In this document: positions 23,520 through 31,690 of the stretch, in pieces
Position numbering within the stretch: the stretch's first letter is position 1
Layout of the letters: each line of letters starts with the position of its first letter
Assembly (NCBI GenBank): GCA_025054955.1
Contig: JANWZE010000076.1
Coordinates: forward strand, 1-46,854
Direction: 5' to 3'
DNA: 46,854 nucleotides
Source of the DNA: Blastocatellia bacterium
GTDB lineage: Bacteria > Acidobacteriota > Blastocatellia > HR10 > J050
The notes under the pieces: model-generated
What the model was told of the DNA's origin: nothing
Database searches by the model: none
The model's input: the letters and a program-made list of their open reading frames with translations, nothing else
Program-made: the position numbers and the translations under genes

Positions 23520-24715
23520 CGTCATCACGCCGCGTGCTCATGTTAACCAGCTCATATCCACGCTGGCCGGGCGATTCAACGTGCGAGTACTTACGGCATT
23601 TTGCCGAGCAACTGGCCAAGGAGTTTGCCGTCACCGTGCTGACTCCGCCGAGTCAGGGAGCCGCGTCAATCGAATCTCAAAATCACGTCTCAATCATTCG
23701 CTTTCGTTACGGCTTGTTTCGTTGGGCAGAGGTGATCCAGTCAGGGAGCGATAGTTGGTCAGTCATGCGACGTCGGTGGATAGCGGTGGGCATGCTGCCT
23801 TTGTATCTGATTTGTTTTTTCTGGCAGGCCTGGCGGTTGGCGCGTCAAGCGGATGTGATTGTCTCTCATTGGCTGGTGCCGTCGGGATTGATCGGCGCTG
23901 CCATCAGTTGGTTGAATAAGAAACCCCACGTGGCCATTGAGCATTCAGGAGCATTGCGGTTGCTCAGCACGATGCCCGGTGGCTGCTGGATCGCTCGCTT
24001 CATCATTGCCCATAGCTGTCGGGTCGTGACCGTGAGCGAGGAATTGCGCCAGCGGCTGATTGAGCTGGTTCCCGAAGCTGAAGCGAAATCCGAGACCATC
24101 CCGATGGGTGTTGATGTGGATGGGCAGATGAGGCCGGGTGAAGCCAAGAAGGATGATTTGACTGTTGAACCAGAAGGAGGCCGCGTGTTGTACCTTGGGC
24201 GACTCACCGATGTGAAAGGTGTAGCTTATCTGATCAGGGCGATGCGTCGAATCTCCGAGGCTGCGTTGATTGTCGCTGGCGATGGTGAGGCACGAGCGTC
24301 GCTGCAAGCATTGTCGCGGGAGAGTGGCACGCCGATTGAGTTTGTCGGTTGGGTTGATGCCGATCAAAAGCGGGAGCTGCTGCGGGCATGTGATGTTGTG
24401 GTGATCCCCTCGGTGGCGCTCGCTGATGGTCAGACAGAAGGGACGCCGGTCGTATGTCTGGAAGCAATGGCTGCCGGCAAAGCAATCATTGCCTCACGTG
24501 TCGGAGGTATCCCTGAGGTGATCCGCGATGGAGTGAATGGCTTTCTTGTTGAGCCGGCGTCGGTGGAAGCGCTGAGGCAAACGCTGGAGCGCGTGCTCGG
24601 CGATGAGCGATTGCGGCGCCGCGTTGGTCTGCAAGCTCGTCGAACAGCTCAACAGTTTGCTTGGCCGCGAATTGGACAACGCTATTGCCGACTGATTCAC
24701 GAGGTGGCTGCGTGA
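23516..24715 (+). CDS. GT4-family glycosyltransferase
   Basis: GT-B enzyme of 399 aa. The N-terminal domain opens VLMLTSSYPRWPGDSTCEYLRHFAEQLAK; the donor domain has VLYLGRLTDVKGVAYLI, LIVAGDGEARASLQ, VIPSVALADGQTEGTPVVCLEAMAAGKAIIASRVGGIPEVI and NGFLVEPAS. The EGTPVVCLE glutamates are the family 4 nucleotide-sugar ligands. A hydrophobic segment around residue 95 probably helps membrane contact. Its ATG overlaps the upstream stop (ATGA), and its stop overlaps the flippase GTG. Confidence 0.92.
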   Translation: MTSSRRVLMLTSSYPRWPGDSTCEYLRHFAEQLAKEFAVTVLTPPSQGAASIESQNHVSIIRFRYGLFRWAEVIQSGSDSWSVMRRRWIAVGMLPLYLICFFWQAWRLARQADVIVSHWLVPSGLIGAAISWLNKKPHVAIEHSGALRLLSTMPGGCWIARFIIAHSCRVVTVSEELRQRLIELVPEAEAKSETIPMGVDVDGQMRPGEAKKDDLTVEPEGGRVLYLGRLTDVKGVAYLIRAMRRISEAALIVAGDGEARASLQALSRESGTPIEFVGWVDADQKRELLRACDVVVIPSVALADGQTEGTPVVCLEAMAAGKAIIASRVGGIPEVIRDGVNGFLVEPASVEALRQTLERVLGDERLRRRVGLQARRTAQQFAWPRIGQRYCRLIHEVAA

Positions 24716-26187
24716 TACAAGGGGCGCTCAACCCAACCGATGTGGTTCAGCAGGCCGGTCGTGGCACGATCTACATCAGCGCAGCGAAGGCCTACTTCAT
24801 GGCGACCGGTTTGATCATCTACGTCGTTTTACCTCGTCTGCTGACCGTCGAGCAGTTTGGTCTCTATAGCGTGGTCGTCGGCGTGACGTCGGTGATCAAC
24901 GCGGTGGTGATGAATGGAACGGTGCTGACCGTCTCCAGGTTTGTCGCCCAGGACGTCACGCGCGCTGGCGCTGTCAGGAACAGGGCCTTGCAATTGCAGA
25001 TGCTGATCGGTGGCGGCATCGCGTTGGTCTATTATGGTGCGGCTCCTTGGCTGGCAAGTGCCCTTCGTGACGCGCGGCTGACCACCTATTTTCAACTGAT
25101 GGCCCTAATAACGCTGACATACGCGTTCTATGCCGTGTTCATGGGAACGCTCAACGGTCGTCGGCAGTTTTTGCGGCAGGCATTTCTCGATTCGATGTAT
25201 TCAACATTCAAGGTGACGTTTGTTGTTGGCTTGGCATGGCTCAGCCACGCTGTGATGGGCGCGTTGGTCGGGTGGTTAATTGCTGGTCTAGTTGCGCTGG
25301 CGATCTCAATTGTGCTGGTTGGACGCACAGCATCGGCCGGTCGAGTTCAAGCCAGAGAATTACTTCAGTTTCAATCGTGGTTGTTGATCTACACGTTGGT
25401 CATCAACCTGCTGCAGAAGGTTGACCTGTTATTAGTCAAAGCGTTGTCATCGCCTGATCCGATCATCGCCAGTGAGCAGGCGGGCTATTACAATGCTGTG
25501 ATGACCATTGCGAACGTGGTATTTCAATCAGTCGTGGCGATCACCTCGGTCGCGTTTCCTTTCGTCGCGCAGGCCGCATCGGGGGCGAATCGTGACGCGA
25601 TCAAACAATATATGACCCAGACGACGCGCTTCAGCCTGATGGTGATGGCCTGTCTGGCGACGCTGTTTGTCGGCAATGCGGGCGGGCTATTAGCGTTGAT
25701 CTATCGGCCAGAATATCTTGCCGGAACGGACGCCTTGCGCATCGCGCCGTTCGGCATGTTGATGTTTGGTTGGTTCTCGGTCTTGTGCAGCTTGATCTCC
25801 GGCAGTGGGCATCCGCGCGTGGCAGTGTGGTTGGCGGCAGTCACGTGCGTGGCTGACGCTCTGTTAAACGCTCTGTTCATTCCCGTGTGGGGGTTGGTTG
25901 GGGCTGCTGCGGCAACGTTGATCGGGATGAGCGTCGGCGTTGCATTGGGCGCTGCGTACGTTCATTGGCAGTTTGAAGCGCACATCGGTTGGATGTCGTT
26001 GCTGCGAATCGCTGCTGTAGCCGTCATCGTATTGGTTGCGTCGCAATTGATTCAAGCGACTGGCGTGTTGATGTTGCTCAAGCTGAGCATTCAGGCGCTG
26101 GTCTTTGTCGGTTTGTTGGTGGCGGTCAAAGAAATCGGCGCAGTTGAGTTGAGAGCTATGAAGCGTCTGTGGCCAACGCGGACGTAG
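24712..26187 (+). CDS. Wzx/MATE-like oligosaccharide flippase
   Basis: A 491-aa polytopic membrane protein with about 12-14 hydrophobic segments, matching polysaccharide biosynthesis/flippase proteins of the MOP superfamily (YISAAKAYFMATGLIIYVVLPRLLTVEQFGLYSVV near the start). The GTG at 24712 is chosen because it overlaps the upstream TGA (GTGA) and gives the normal N-terminus; a TTG at 24661 would overlap the glycosyltransferase deeply. It would move lipid-linked oligosaccharide across the inner membrane and closes the three-gene glycan operon. Confidence 0.9.
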   Translation: MIQGALNPTDVVQQAGRGTIYISAAKAYFMATGLIIYVVLPRLLTVEQFGLYSVVVGVTSVINAVVMNGTVLTVSRFVAQDVTRAGAVRNRALQLQMLIGGGIALVYYGAAPWLASALRDARLTTYFQLMALITLTYAFYAVFMGTLNGRRQFLRQAFLDSMYSTFKVTFVVGLAWLSHAVMGALVGWLIAGLVALAISIVLVGRTASAGRVQARELLQFQSWLLIYTLVINLLQKVDLLLVKALSSPDPIIASEQAGYYNAVMTIANVVFQSVVAITSVAFPFVAQAASGANRDAIKQYMTQTTRFSLMVMACLATLFVGNAGGLLALIYRPEYLAGTDALRIAPFGMLMFGWFSVLCSLISGSGHPRVAVWLAAVTCVADALLNALFIPVWGLVGAAAATLIGMSVGVALGAAYVHWQFEAHIGWMSLLRIAAVAVIVLVASQLIQATGVLMLLKLSIQALVFVGLLVAVKEIGAVELRAMKRLWPTRT

Positions 26188-26415
26188 ACGAGCTTGTTCA
26201 CGCCATGCGGGGAATGGGCGGGAAGTCTCGCGAAGATTTTCATGGCCGGGAGGGGCGCTGCTCGCGTGCTTGTTTGGCAGGCAAGATGCCTGCGCTCCCA
26301 AGGGATTTTCAAGGGAATCATCCATGAGCAACGGCACGCCACGATGACTGAAAATGGTTATTCTCAAAGGAGCGATCTTGGGGACGCGGCGTCGTTAGAC
26401 GCTGCAAGAGGGTAG

Positions 26416-26434
26416 CCAGACGTGAAACGTCTGG
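26416..26434. repeat. Short palindrome, CCAGACGT family
   Basis: CCAGACGTGAAACGTCTGG has perfect 8-base arms around a GAA loop. Related copies lie at 26581-26595 and 42754-42768, both with loop TGC. Confidence 0.7.
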
Positions 26435-26666
26435 GTGGGCGTCATCCCAAATCCCTCGCGCCTTGAAGAGGCGCGCACCTCGTTCTCATCGAAACTCGTT
26501 TACGCTGTTCAATTGCTGGCCACGCACGCGCACAACTCGGCGCGCGGCAGACGCGCCATGATTGTTTGGTCTGCTGCTCCAGACGTTGCACGTCTAGCTA
26601 CCTGCTGTTTGCGCCTCCAGCGCAAGCTGCGCTTGGACACTTTCCGAGGAATTGCTCAGGTGTGAG

Positions 26667-26734
26667 GCCTGCCACGAACGATGAAAATAGAATTCTTTCG
26701 TGAGGTTCGCGTGTTTCGTGGGCTATTTTCAGAG
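26667..26734. repeat. 68-bp direct repeat, copy 1
   Basis: Starts GCCTGCCACGAACGATG and ends ATTTTCAGAG. Within it TGAAAATAG and CTATTTTCA form an inverted pair 31 bases apart. Copy 2 differs by one base, which breaks this pairing. Confidence 0.9.
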
Positions 26735-26860
26735 GAATCGCTCATGAGCGCCGCGCTCGCCACGAAGCATGAAAATGGTTATTCAAGGGAGAAAGCGCCG
26801 TCGCCGCTTCGCTTTGCCGGCGCACTCCAAGATAGAGTTAGGAATCGCCCATGTGCCATC

Positions 26861-26928
26861 GCCTGCCACGAACGATGAAAATAGAATTCTTTCGTGAGGT
26901 TCGCGTGTTTCGTGGGCGATTTTCAGAG
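26861..26928. repeat. 68-bp direct repeat, copy 2
   Basis: Identical to 26667-26734 except for one T-to-G change (GGGCGATTTTC for GGGCTATTTTC). It ends four bases before the stop codon of the TMTC-like gene. Confidence 0.9.
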
Positions 26929-26932
26929 CAGG

Positions 26933-29308
26933 TTATCGGTTTGGTTCAGGGCTACTGCTTGAGTCAGCTTGCTGGTTTTTCATGTGCGTGAGTATTTCAA
27001 GGACACGCTGCCGGCTCGTTTCATCGGCTGCATTGGCCAGCGCAATGTCCAGATATTTTTGTGCCGATGCGGGATCACGTTTGTTCAGGTGGTAGGAGCC
27101 TAGATTCAAGTTGGCGAGAAAATCGTTGGGGGCGATTTGCAGCACTCGATTCCATTCGGCTGCTGCTTTGTCCAGTTGCCGGCTGTCAGCATAGAGGAAG
27201 GCGAGTTGATTGCGCAGGTCTCGGTCCCGAGGAAATTGCTCAAGCCCCTGCTGGCACACCACGATGGCCTGCTCGGTCTCTTGGATCAAGTGGTAGAGTC
27301 GAGCCGCCAACAGAAACGAACGAGGCGGCGGATAGAGCCTCGTCGCTTGTTGGATCAATGCGTTCAACTGTGGCTGTGTTATGGGCTGTGTGAAGGCCTG
27401 ACGAAGATGTTGAGCGGCGGACTCCACTTGGTCGCGATTGATGTAGGAGACGGCCAGTCGAATGTTGGCTGCCGGATGAGTCGGCGACGCGCTCAAGAGT
27501 TGTTCCCAATGAGTCTGCGCGTCTTCCATCCGACCTTGTGATTCGAGCAGCTCTGCCATCATCGTTCTAAGTTCCACTGACGACGGGTCAAGTTGAAGGC
27601 CTTGCTGGCAAGCTTGCAGAGCAGCTTCGGGTTGTCCAGTTTTTTGGTAGATGAGGGCTTGCAAGGCATAAGTGGACGGATCGTTGGGCGAGATGTCCAG
27701 AGCTTGACGAACATATTCCAGTGCGCGAGCCGGCTGGTTGAGCGCCAGATAGGATTTTGCGATGTTGCGGAGGATCATTCGGTAGGTTTGGTCTCGTTTG
27801 GCCCAGACGATTCGGTCACGGTTGTCCGGTTTGAGCGTGAGCGCATGTTGCAGGAGGGCGAGGGCGCGTTGCGGCTCGCCTTTAGCCAGATAAGCGGCTG
27901 CCAGATTGTTGTAGGCCAGGACGTGATTTGGATTGAGTTCAATCGCCCGTTCAAGCAGGGGAATAGCTTGGTCTACTTGGTTTTTCTTCATGTATTCAAC
28001 GCCGAGATTGTAGACGGCTCGTGTTGAATGAGGGACAGCGCGGTATGTGACACTCCATAATGTGAATGAATCTTTCCAATCGCGATTGCGCAGGATGGTT
28101 CGCGCGCTCAGCGCGATGATTACGAGGCCGGCTAGGGCGTAGATTGCCCATTTCCAAGTCGGCCGCCAGGCCGCCAGTTTAACAACCAGATGTGCGAACA
28201 ACAGGGCATAACCAAACAAGGGCAGATAGAGGTAGTGTTCGGCCATGAGCTCGTGGTGAGGAATGATCTGGCTAACGGGCAGCAGTGTGATGAGGTAGAA
28301 AGCGATGGCGAAGCCGATGAGCTTATCTCGTTTGAAGCCGTAGAGCATCACTCCAGCTACGCCCAGCAACACGATGATGGCTATGAGGACGCGCGGCTGC
28401 CAGAGAGATTGAGCAAGAGGAAAGGCGTCTTGATACGAAGCGATTAGCGTGACTGGCGCGAGCAGCAATTTCAGGTAGTGAGCATGGACAGTCAACACGG
28501 TGAGGAAGTTAGTCCAGAAGGAACCACCCCAGTATTCGAATCGGAGCGCGCGTGGTGAGCCGAGGCCGCGGCCCTGGCCGATTTGGCGTCCGATAACGAC
28601 GAGTCCGATCAAGAGACCAGTCAGTACCAGCCAGCGATTGGCTTTGAGTACATCCCACGTCTGCTTGAGCAGCGCGGGAAAGAGCGGCTGATGCTCATGA
28701 CTTTCCCATCGTGTATGAAAGTCCCACAGCAAGACAATCAGAGGCAAGGTGACGGCCATTTCTTTGGTGAGCAGACTCAATGCAAAGGCCACCAGTGAGC
28801 CAATGGCCATCACCGGTCGTTCCGTCTGCCGATAGCGAATAAAGGCGTAGAGGCTGAGCAAATAAAAAAACGCGAATAGGACATCGCGTCGCCCAGAAAT
28901 GTAAGCGACTGCATCGGTCTGCAACGGATGAGTGGCAAACACAAGAGCCGTCAGAAGCGCCGTCTGCGGCTGCTTGGCCAGATGCAATGCCAACAGGTAG
29001 ACGAGGCAACTGTTGGCGCTGTGAATCATGATATTGGTCAACCGAAATCCAGACGGGTTGAGGCCCCACAACCAATGATCGAATGCCAGACTGAGGTCGC
29101 GCAGTGGCCGATACCATTCGTTGAGAAAAGCGCCGAGAGAAAAATTTCGGACAAGGTCATTGTTGACGACTGTGTAGAGATCATCGAAGACGAAAGCGTT
29201 TCCCAAACTGTTGGCATAAAGTAGCCAACACAAAGGCGCAATGAGCAGAAAGACGCGCCAGGAAAATGTTGGAGCGGGAGCTGCGGATACTGGCTTGGAT
29301 TTGATCAT
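26933..29308 (-). CDS. TMTC-like membrane protein with C-terminal TPR array
   Basis: The start at 29308 (MIKSKPVSAAPAP) is preferred because the earlier ATG at 29395 lies inside deoC; the ribosome site is weak either way. The 791-aa product has an N-terminal multi-pass domain of about 10-11 helices with features of TMTC/PMT-type mannosyltransferases: FVFDDLYTVVNND in the first loop, YRPLRDLSLAFDHWLWG, IHSANSCLVYLLA and FATHPLQTDAVAYISGRRDV. About residues 440-780 are a row of TPRs (AVYNLGVEYMKKNQVDQAIPLLERAIELNPNH and similar). Eukaryotic relatives O-mannosylate proteins; bacterial ones are mostly uncharacterised. It follows deoC by 43 bases, likely in one transcript. Confidence 0.82.
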   Translation of the reverse strand: MIKSKPVSAAPAPTFSWRVFLLIAPLCWLLYANSLGNAFVFDDLYTVVNNDLVRNFSLGAFLNEWYRPLRDLSLAFDHWLWGLNPSGFRLTNIMIHSANSCLVYLLALHLAKQPQTALLTALVFATHPLQTDAVAYISGRRDVLFAFFYLLSLYAFIRYRQTERPVMAIGSLVAFALSLLTKEMAVTLPLIVLLWDFHTRWESHEHQPLFPALLKQTWDVLKANRWLVLTGLLIGLVVIGRQIGQGRGLGSPRALRFEYWGGSFWTNFLTVLTVHAHYLKLLLAPVTLIASYQDAFPLAQSLWQPRVLIAIIVLLGVAGVMLYGFKRDKLIGFAIAFYLITLLPVSQIIPHHELMAEHYLYLPLFGYALLFAHLVVKLAAWRPTWKWAIYALAGLVIIALSARTILRNRDWKDSFTLWSVTYRAVPHSTRAVYNLGVEYMKKNQVDQAIPLLERAIELNPNHVLAYNNLAAAYLAKGEPQRALALLQHALTLKPDNRDRIVWAKRDQTYRMILRNIAKSYLALNQPARALEYVRQALDISPNDPSTYALQALIYQKTGQPEAALQACQQGLQLDPSSVELRTMMAELLESQGRMEDAQTHWEQLLSASPTHPAANIRLAVSYINRDQVESAAQHLRQAFTQPITQPQLNALIQQATRLYPPPRSFLLAARLYHLIQETEQAIVVCQQGLEQFPRDRDLRNQLAFLYADSRQLDKAAAEWNRVLQIAPNDFLANLNLGSYHLNKRDPASAQKYLDIALANAADETSRQRVLEILTHMKNQQADSSSSPEPNR

Positions 29309-29351
29309 GACGGTTACATGCGACAAGCGACCGGGTTGTTGATCCAGGGTC

Positions 29352-30218
29352 TCAATAAGGGACTTGAGATTCGCTGCCGGGCGCTTCCTGAACAATTTGA
29401 ACGCCGACGCTTGCGCCGATGCGCGTGGCGCCGGCCTGAATCATCTGTTGAGCCTGTTGAAAACTGCGAATGCCGCCGGCGGCTTTGACGCCAAGTTGCG
29501 GGCCGACTACACGCCGCATCAGCGCGACATCTTCAATAGTAGCGCCAGCCTTGCTGAAGCCGGTGGAGGTTTTGACAAAATCGGCGCGCGCCTCTTTGGC
29601 CAGGACGCAGGCTTTGACTTTCTCAGCTTCGTCCAGCAGCGCCGTTTCAATAATGACCTTGCACAGAGCTCCATGCTCGTGACAGGCCTCAACCACGGCG
29701 CGGATGTCTCGTTCCACCCACTCATCGAGGCCTGATTTCAGCGCGCCAATGTTGATGACCATATCAATTTCCTGCGCGCCATCGAAGATGGCTCGCCGCG
29801 CCTCAAATGCCTTGACATCGGTGGTTGAAGCGCCCAGCGGAAAGCCGACGACACTGCACGCTTTGACCGGAGAATTTCGCAGCCGCCGAGCTACTTCGTG
29901 AATCCAGATGGGATTGACGCAAACGCTGGCAAAGCCGTATTGCAAGGCTTCATCGCACAGTTGGGCGATTTGGTCGCGGGTGGCGTCAGGCTTGAGCAGC
30001 GTGTGATCAATGTAACGGGCCATGTCGCCGGCTGAATGCGCCGGCGCCGGACGGGCGCCCAAACGGGTGGCGCCCATGGCAATGACGTGGCGCATCTGGT
30101 CGGGTTGTTTGAGGAAACATTCGTCTGGGCCGGGACAGTCGAGCCACTCCGCTTCACGCAGCCGAGCGAAGATCGCATCGGTAATATCGCGGATCAGTGA
30201 GCGATCAATTGTCGTCAT
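29352..30218 (-). CDS. deoC: Deoxyribose-phosphate aldolase
   Basis: Class I aldolase that splits 2-deoxyribose 5-phosphate into glyceraldehyde 3-phosphate and acetaldehyde in the cytosol. The catalytic residues are clear: Schiff-base K216 in FVKTSTGF, D152 in [12 protein letters not shown] and K245 in GVKAAGGIR. The core begins at [15 protein letters not shown] (residue 66); the 65 residues before it are an extension seen in some bacterial DeoC proteins, with GAGG eight bases before the long start supporting translation from there. No nucleoside phosphorylase gene is beside it. Confidence 0.95.
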   Translation of the reverse strand: MTTIDRSLIRDITDAIFARLREAEWLDCPGPDECFLKQPDQMRHVIAMGATRLGARPAPAHSAGDMARYIDHTLLKPDATRDQIAQLCDEALQYGFASVCVNPIWIHEVARRLRNSPVKACSVVGFPLGASTTDVKAFEARRAIFDGAQEIDMVINIGALKSGLDEWVERDIRAVVEACHEHGALCKVIIETALLDEAEKVKACVLAKEARADFVKTSTGFSKAGATIEDVALMRRVVGPQLGVKAAGGIRSFQQAQQMIQAGATRIGASVGVQIVQEAPGSESQVPY

Positions 30219-30424
30219 GGTAGCGCCTCAATGTGATGGTGAGGTCTTATGGTAGCGCGGTTTACTGTTGCCGTCTACGGCTCGGCTGCTTGCACAATGT
30301 GAGTGCGCTCGGTAAGATGTAGCTTTCATGATGTCACGACAGTTCAGCTCGGCCAGACAATCAGTGAAAGAATCAGTGAGAGAAGCAGCACAGGACGGGC
30401 GCAAGCGGATAACCAGGAGTTGTC

Positions 30425-31633
30425 ATGCGGACACTCTATTTTGATTGCTTTTCGGGCGCGAGCGGCGACATGATCAACGGCGCGCTGATTGACCTTGGAG
30501 TTCGTCTCTCGCGATTACAAGAGGAACTCAGTAAGCTGCCGTTGAGTGGTTACCAGGTTCGCGCCGTTGAAACGAGACGAGCCGGATTGCGGGCGATCAA
30601 ATTTGACGTTGACGTAGATCAGTCGCCGCAACCGGCGAGGCGGCTCTCGGACATCTTGGCTGCGATTGAAAGTGCGCCGCTGGCCGACGCGGTCAAGCGC
30701 CTATCACAACAGATGTTCATTCGGCTCGGTGAAGCTGAGGCAAAGGCGCATGGCGTGTCGCTCGAGGATGTGCACTTTCATGAGGTCGGCGCCGTGGACG
30801 CGATTGTTGATATTGTCGGCGCTTGCATTGGGTTCAAGGAATTAGGCATTGAGCGGTTCATCTGTTCGCCGATCAATGTTGGGCGCGGCATGGTCAATTG
30901 TTCGCATGGCCAGATGCCGGTGCCGGTGGTTGCCACGGCTGAACTGCTCAAGGGGGCTATCATCTACAACTCTGACATAGAAGCTGAATTGGTCACGCCA
31001 ACCGGCGCAACCATCATCTCGACAGTGACTCAAACTCATGGGTCGCTTCCTCCGTTCAAGTTGGAAAAAGTTGGTTACGGGGCGGGAACAAAACAGTGGC
31101 CAGATCGCCCGAATCTGCTTCGCCTGATGCTGGGAGAAACGCCTGGCCCGGCGGCGTCTGTTCACACAGACAAGGTCACGGTTATCGAAGCTAACATTGA
31201 CGATTCCAGTCCGGAGCTGCTTGGCTACTTAATGGAACAAGGGTTAAAAGCCGGCGCGCTTGACGTTTTCTACACGCCGATTCAGATGAAGAAGAACCGG
31301 CCGGCCACCAAACTCACGGTGATCTGCCGCGACGCAGAGCGTGAACGGATGGCCGAGCTGATCTTCCGCGAGACAACAACCATTGGGCTGCGATTTTATG
31401 AGGCCGAGCGACGGCTGTTAGATCGTCAGTGGGTGCAAGTCGCCACACCGTTTGGTTTGATTCGTGTCAAAGTCGCCTACCTGAATGAATCAGTCGTTAA
31501 CCTCGCGCCTGAATATGATGATTGTAAGGCAGCCGCAGAGCAGCATCAGGTTCCGTTGCGGCAGGTCATCGAACATGCTATTGGAGCGTTCAACGCACAA
31601 CTACAGCGCTCAACTCACAATTCAGTAACATGA
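30425..31633 (+). CDS. larC: Nickel-pincer cofactor biosynthesis protein LarC
   Basis: The 402-aa protein matches LarC (TIGR00299): MRTLYFDCFSGASGDMINGA at the N-terminus, VHFHEVGAVDAIVDIVGA, PTGATIIST and VIEANIDDSSPELLGYLMEQ. LarC is the CTP-dependent nickel inserter that finishes the cofactor of lactate racemase and related enzymes. In Lactobacillus the gene is split and joined by a frameshift; here it is one open frame. larA, larB and larE are not in the window. AGGAG seven bases before the ATG supports the start. Its end lies in a duplicated 36-base unit shared with the metG leader. Confidence 0.92.
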   Translation: MRTLYFDCFSGASGDMINGALIDLGVRLSRLQEELSKLPLSGYQVRAVETRRAGLRAIKFDVDVDQSPQPARRLSDILAAIESAPLADAVKRLSQQMFIRLGEAEAKAHGVSLEDVHFHEVGAVDAIVDIVGACIGFKELGIERFICSPINVGRGMVNCSHGQMPVPVVATAELLKGAIIYNSDIEAELVTPTGATIISTVTQTHGSLPPFKLEKVGYGAGTKQWPDRPNLLRLMLGETPGPAASVHTDKVTVIEANIDDSSPELLGYLMEQGLKAGALDVFYTPIQMKKNRPATKLTVICRDAERERMAELIFRETTTIGLRFYEAERRLLDRQWVQVATPFGLIRVKVAYLNESVVNLAPEYDDCKAAAEQHQVPLRQVIEHAIGAFNAQLQRSTHNSVT

Positions 31634-31690
31634 CGCCGACGAGACGATGAAAACGATTCAGTAACATGACGCCGACGAGACGATGAAAAC
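31620..31690 (+). repeat. 36-bp tandem duplication across the larC-metG junction
   Basis: 31620-31655 and 31656-31690 carry the same sequence, from ATTCAGTAACATGACG to GACGATGAAAAC. Copy 1 contains the larC stop and a decoy ATG (31647) that reads MKTIQ and stops; copy 2 contains the true metG start at 31683. Confidence 0.95.

Larger units (their letters stand above)
26188..26932. other. 745-bp intergenic repeat cluster
   Basis: No convincing gene; short frames here have no ribosome sites or recognisable products. The region holds the 68-bp direct repeat described separately, diverged relatives of its AAAATGGTTATTC / ATTTTCAGAGGAATC ends around 26290-26370 and 26725-26800, the small palindromes at 26416-26434 and 26581-26595, and the palindrome-rich GGCAGGCAAGATGCCTGC (26275-26292). 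It separates convergent genes. Confidence 0.75.

Noticed and set aside
26194-26878. Three short frames in the repeat cluster
   Set aside because: They run through repeats, lack ribosome sites and change character at repeat borders.
29309-29395. Upstream start of the TMTC-like gene inside deoC
   Set aside because: It would overlap deoC by 44 bases and adds residues that look like out-of-frame deoC sequence; 29308 begins just before the first membrane helix.
31647-31664. ATG at 31647 as the metG start
   Set aside because: The frame stops after five codons; it is the duplicated copy of the real start.
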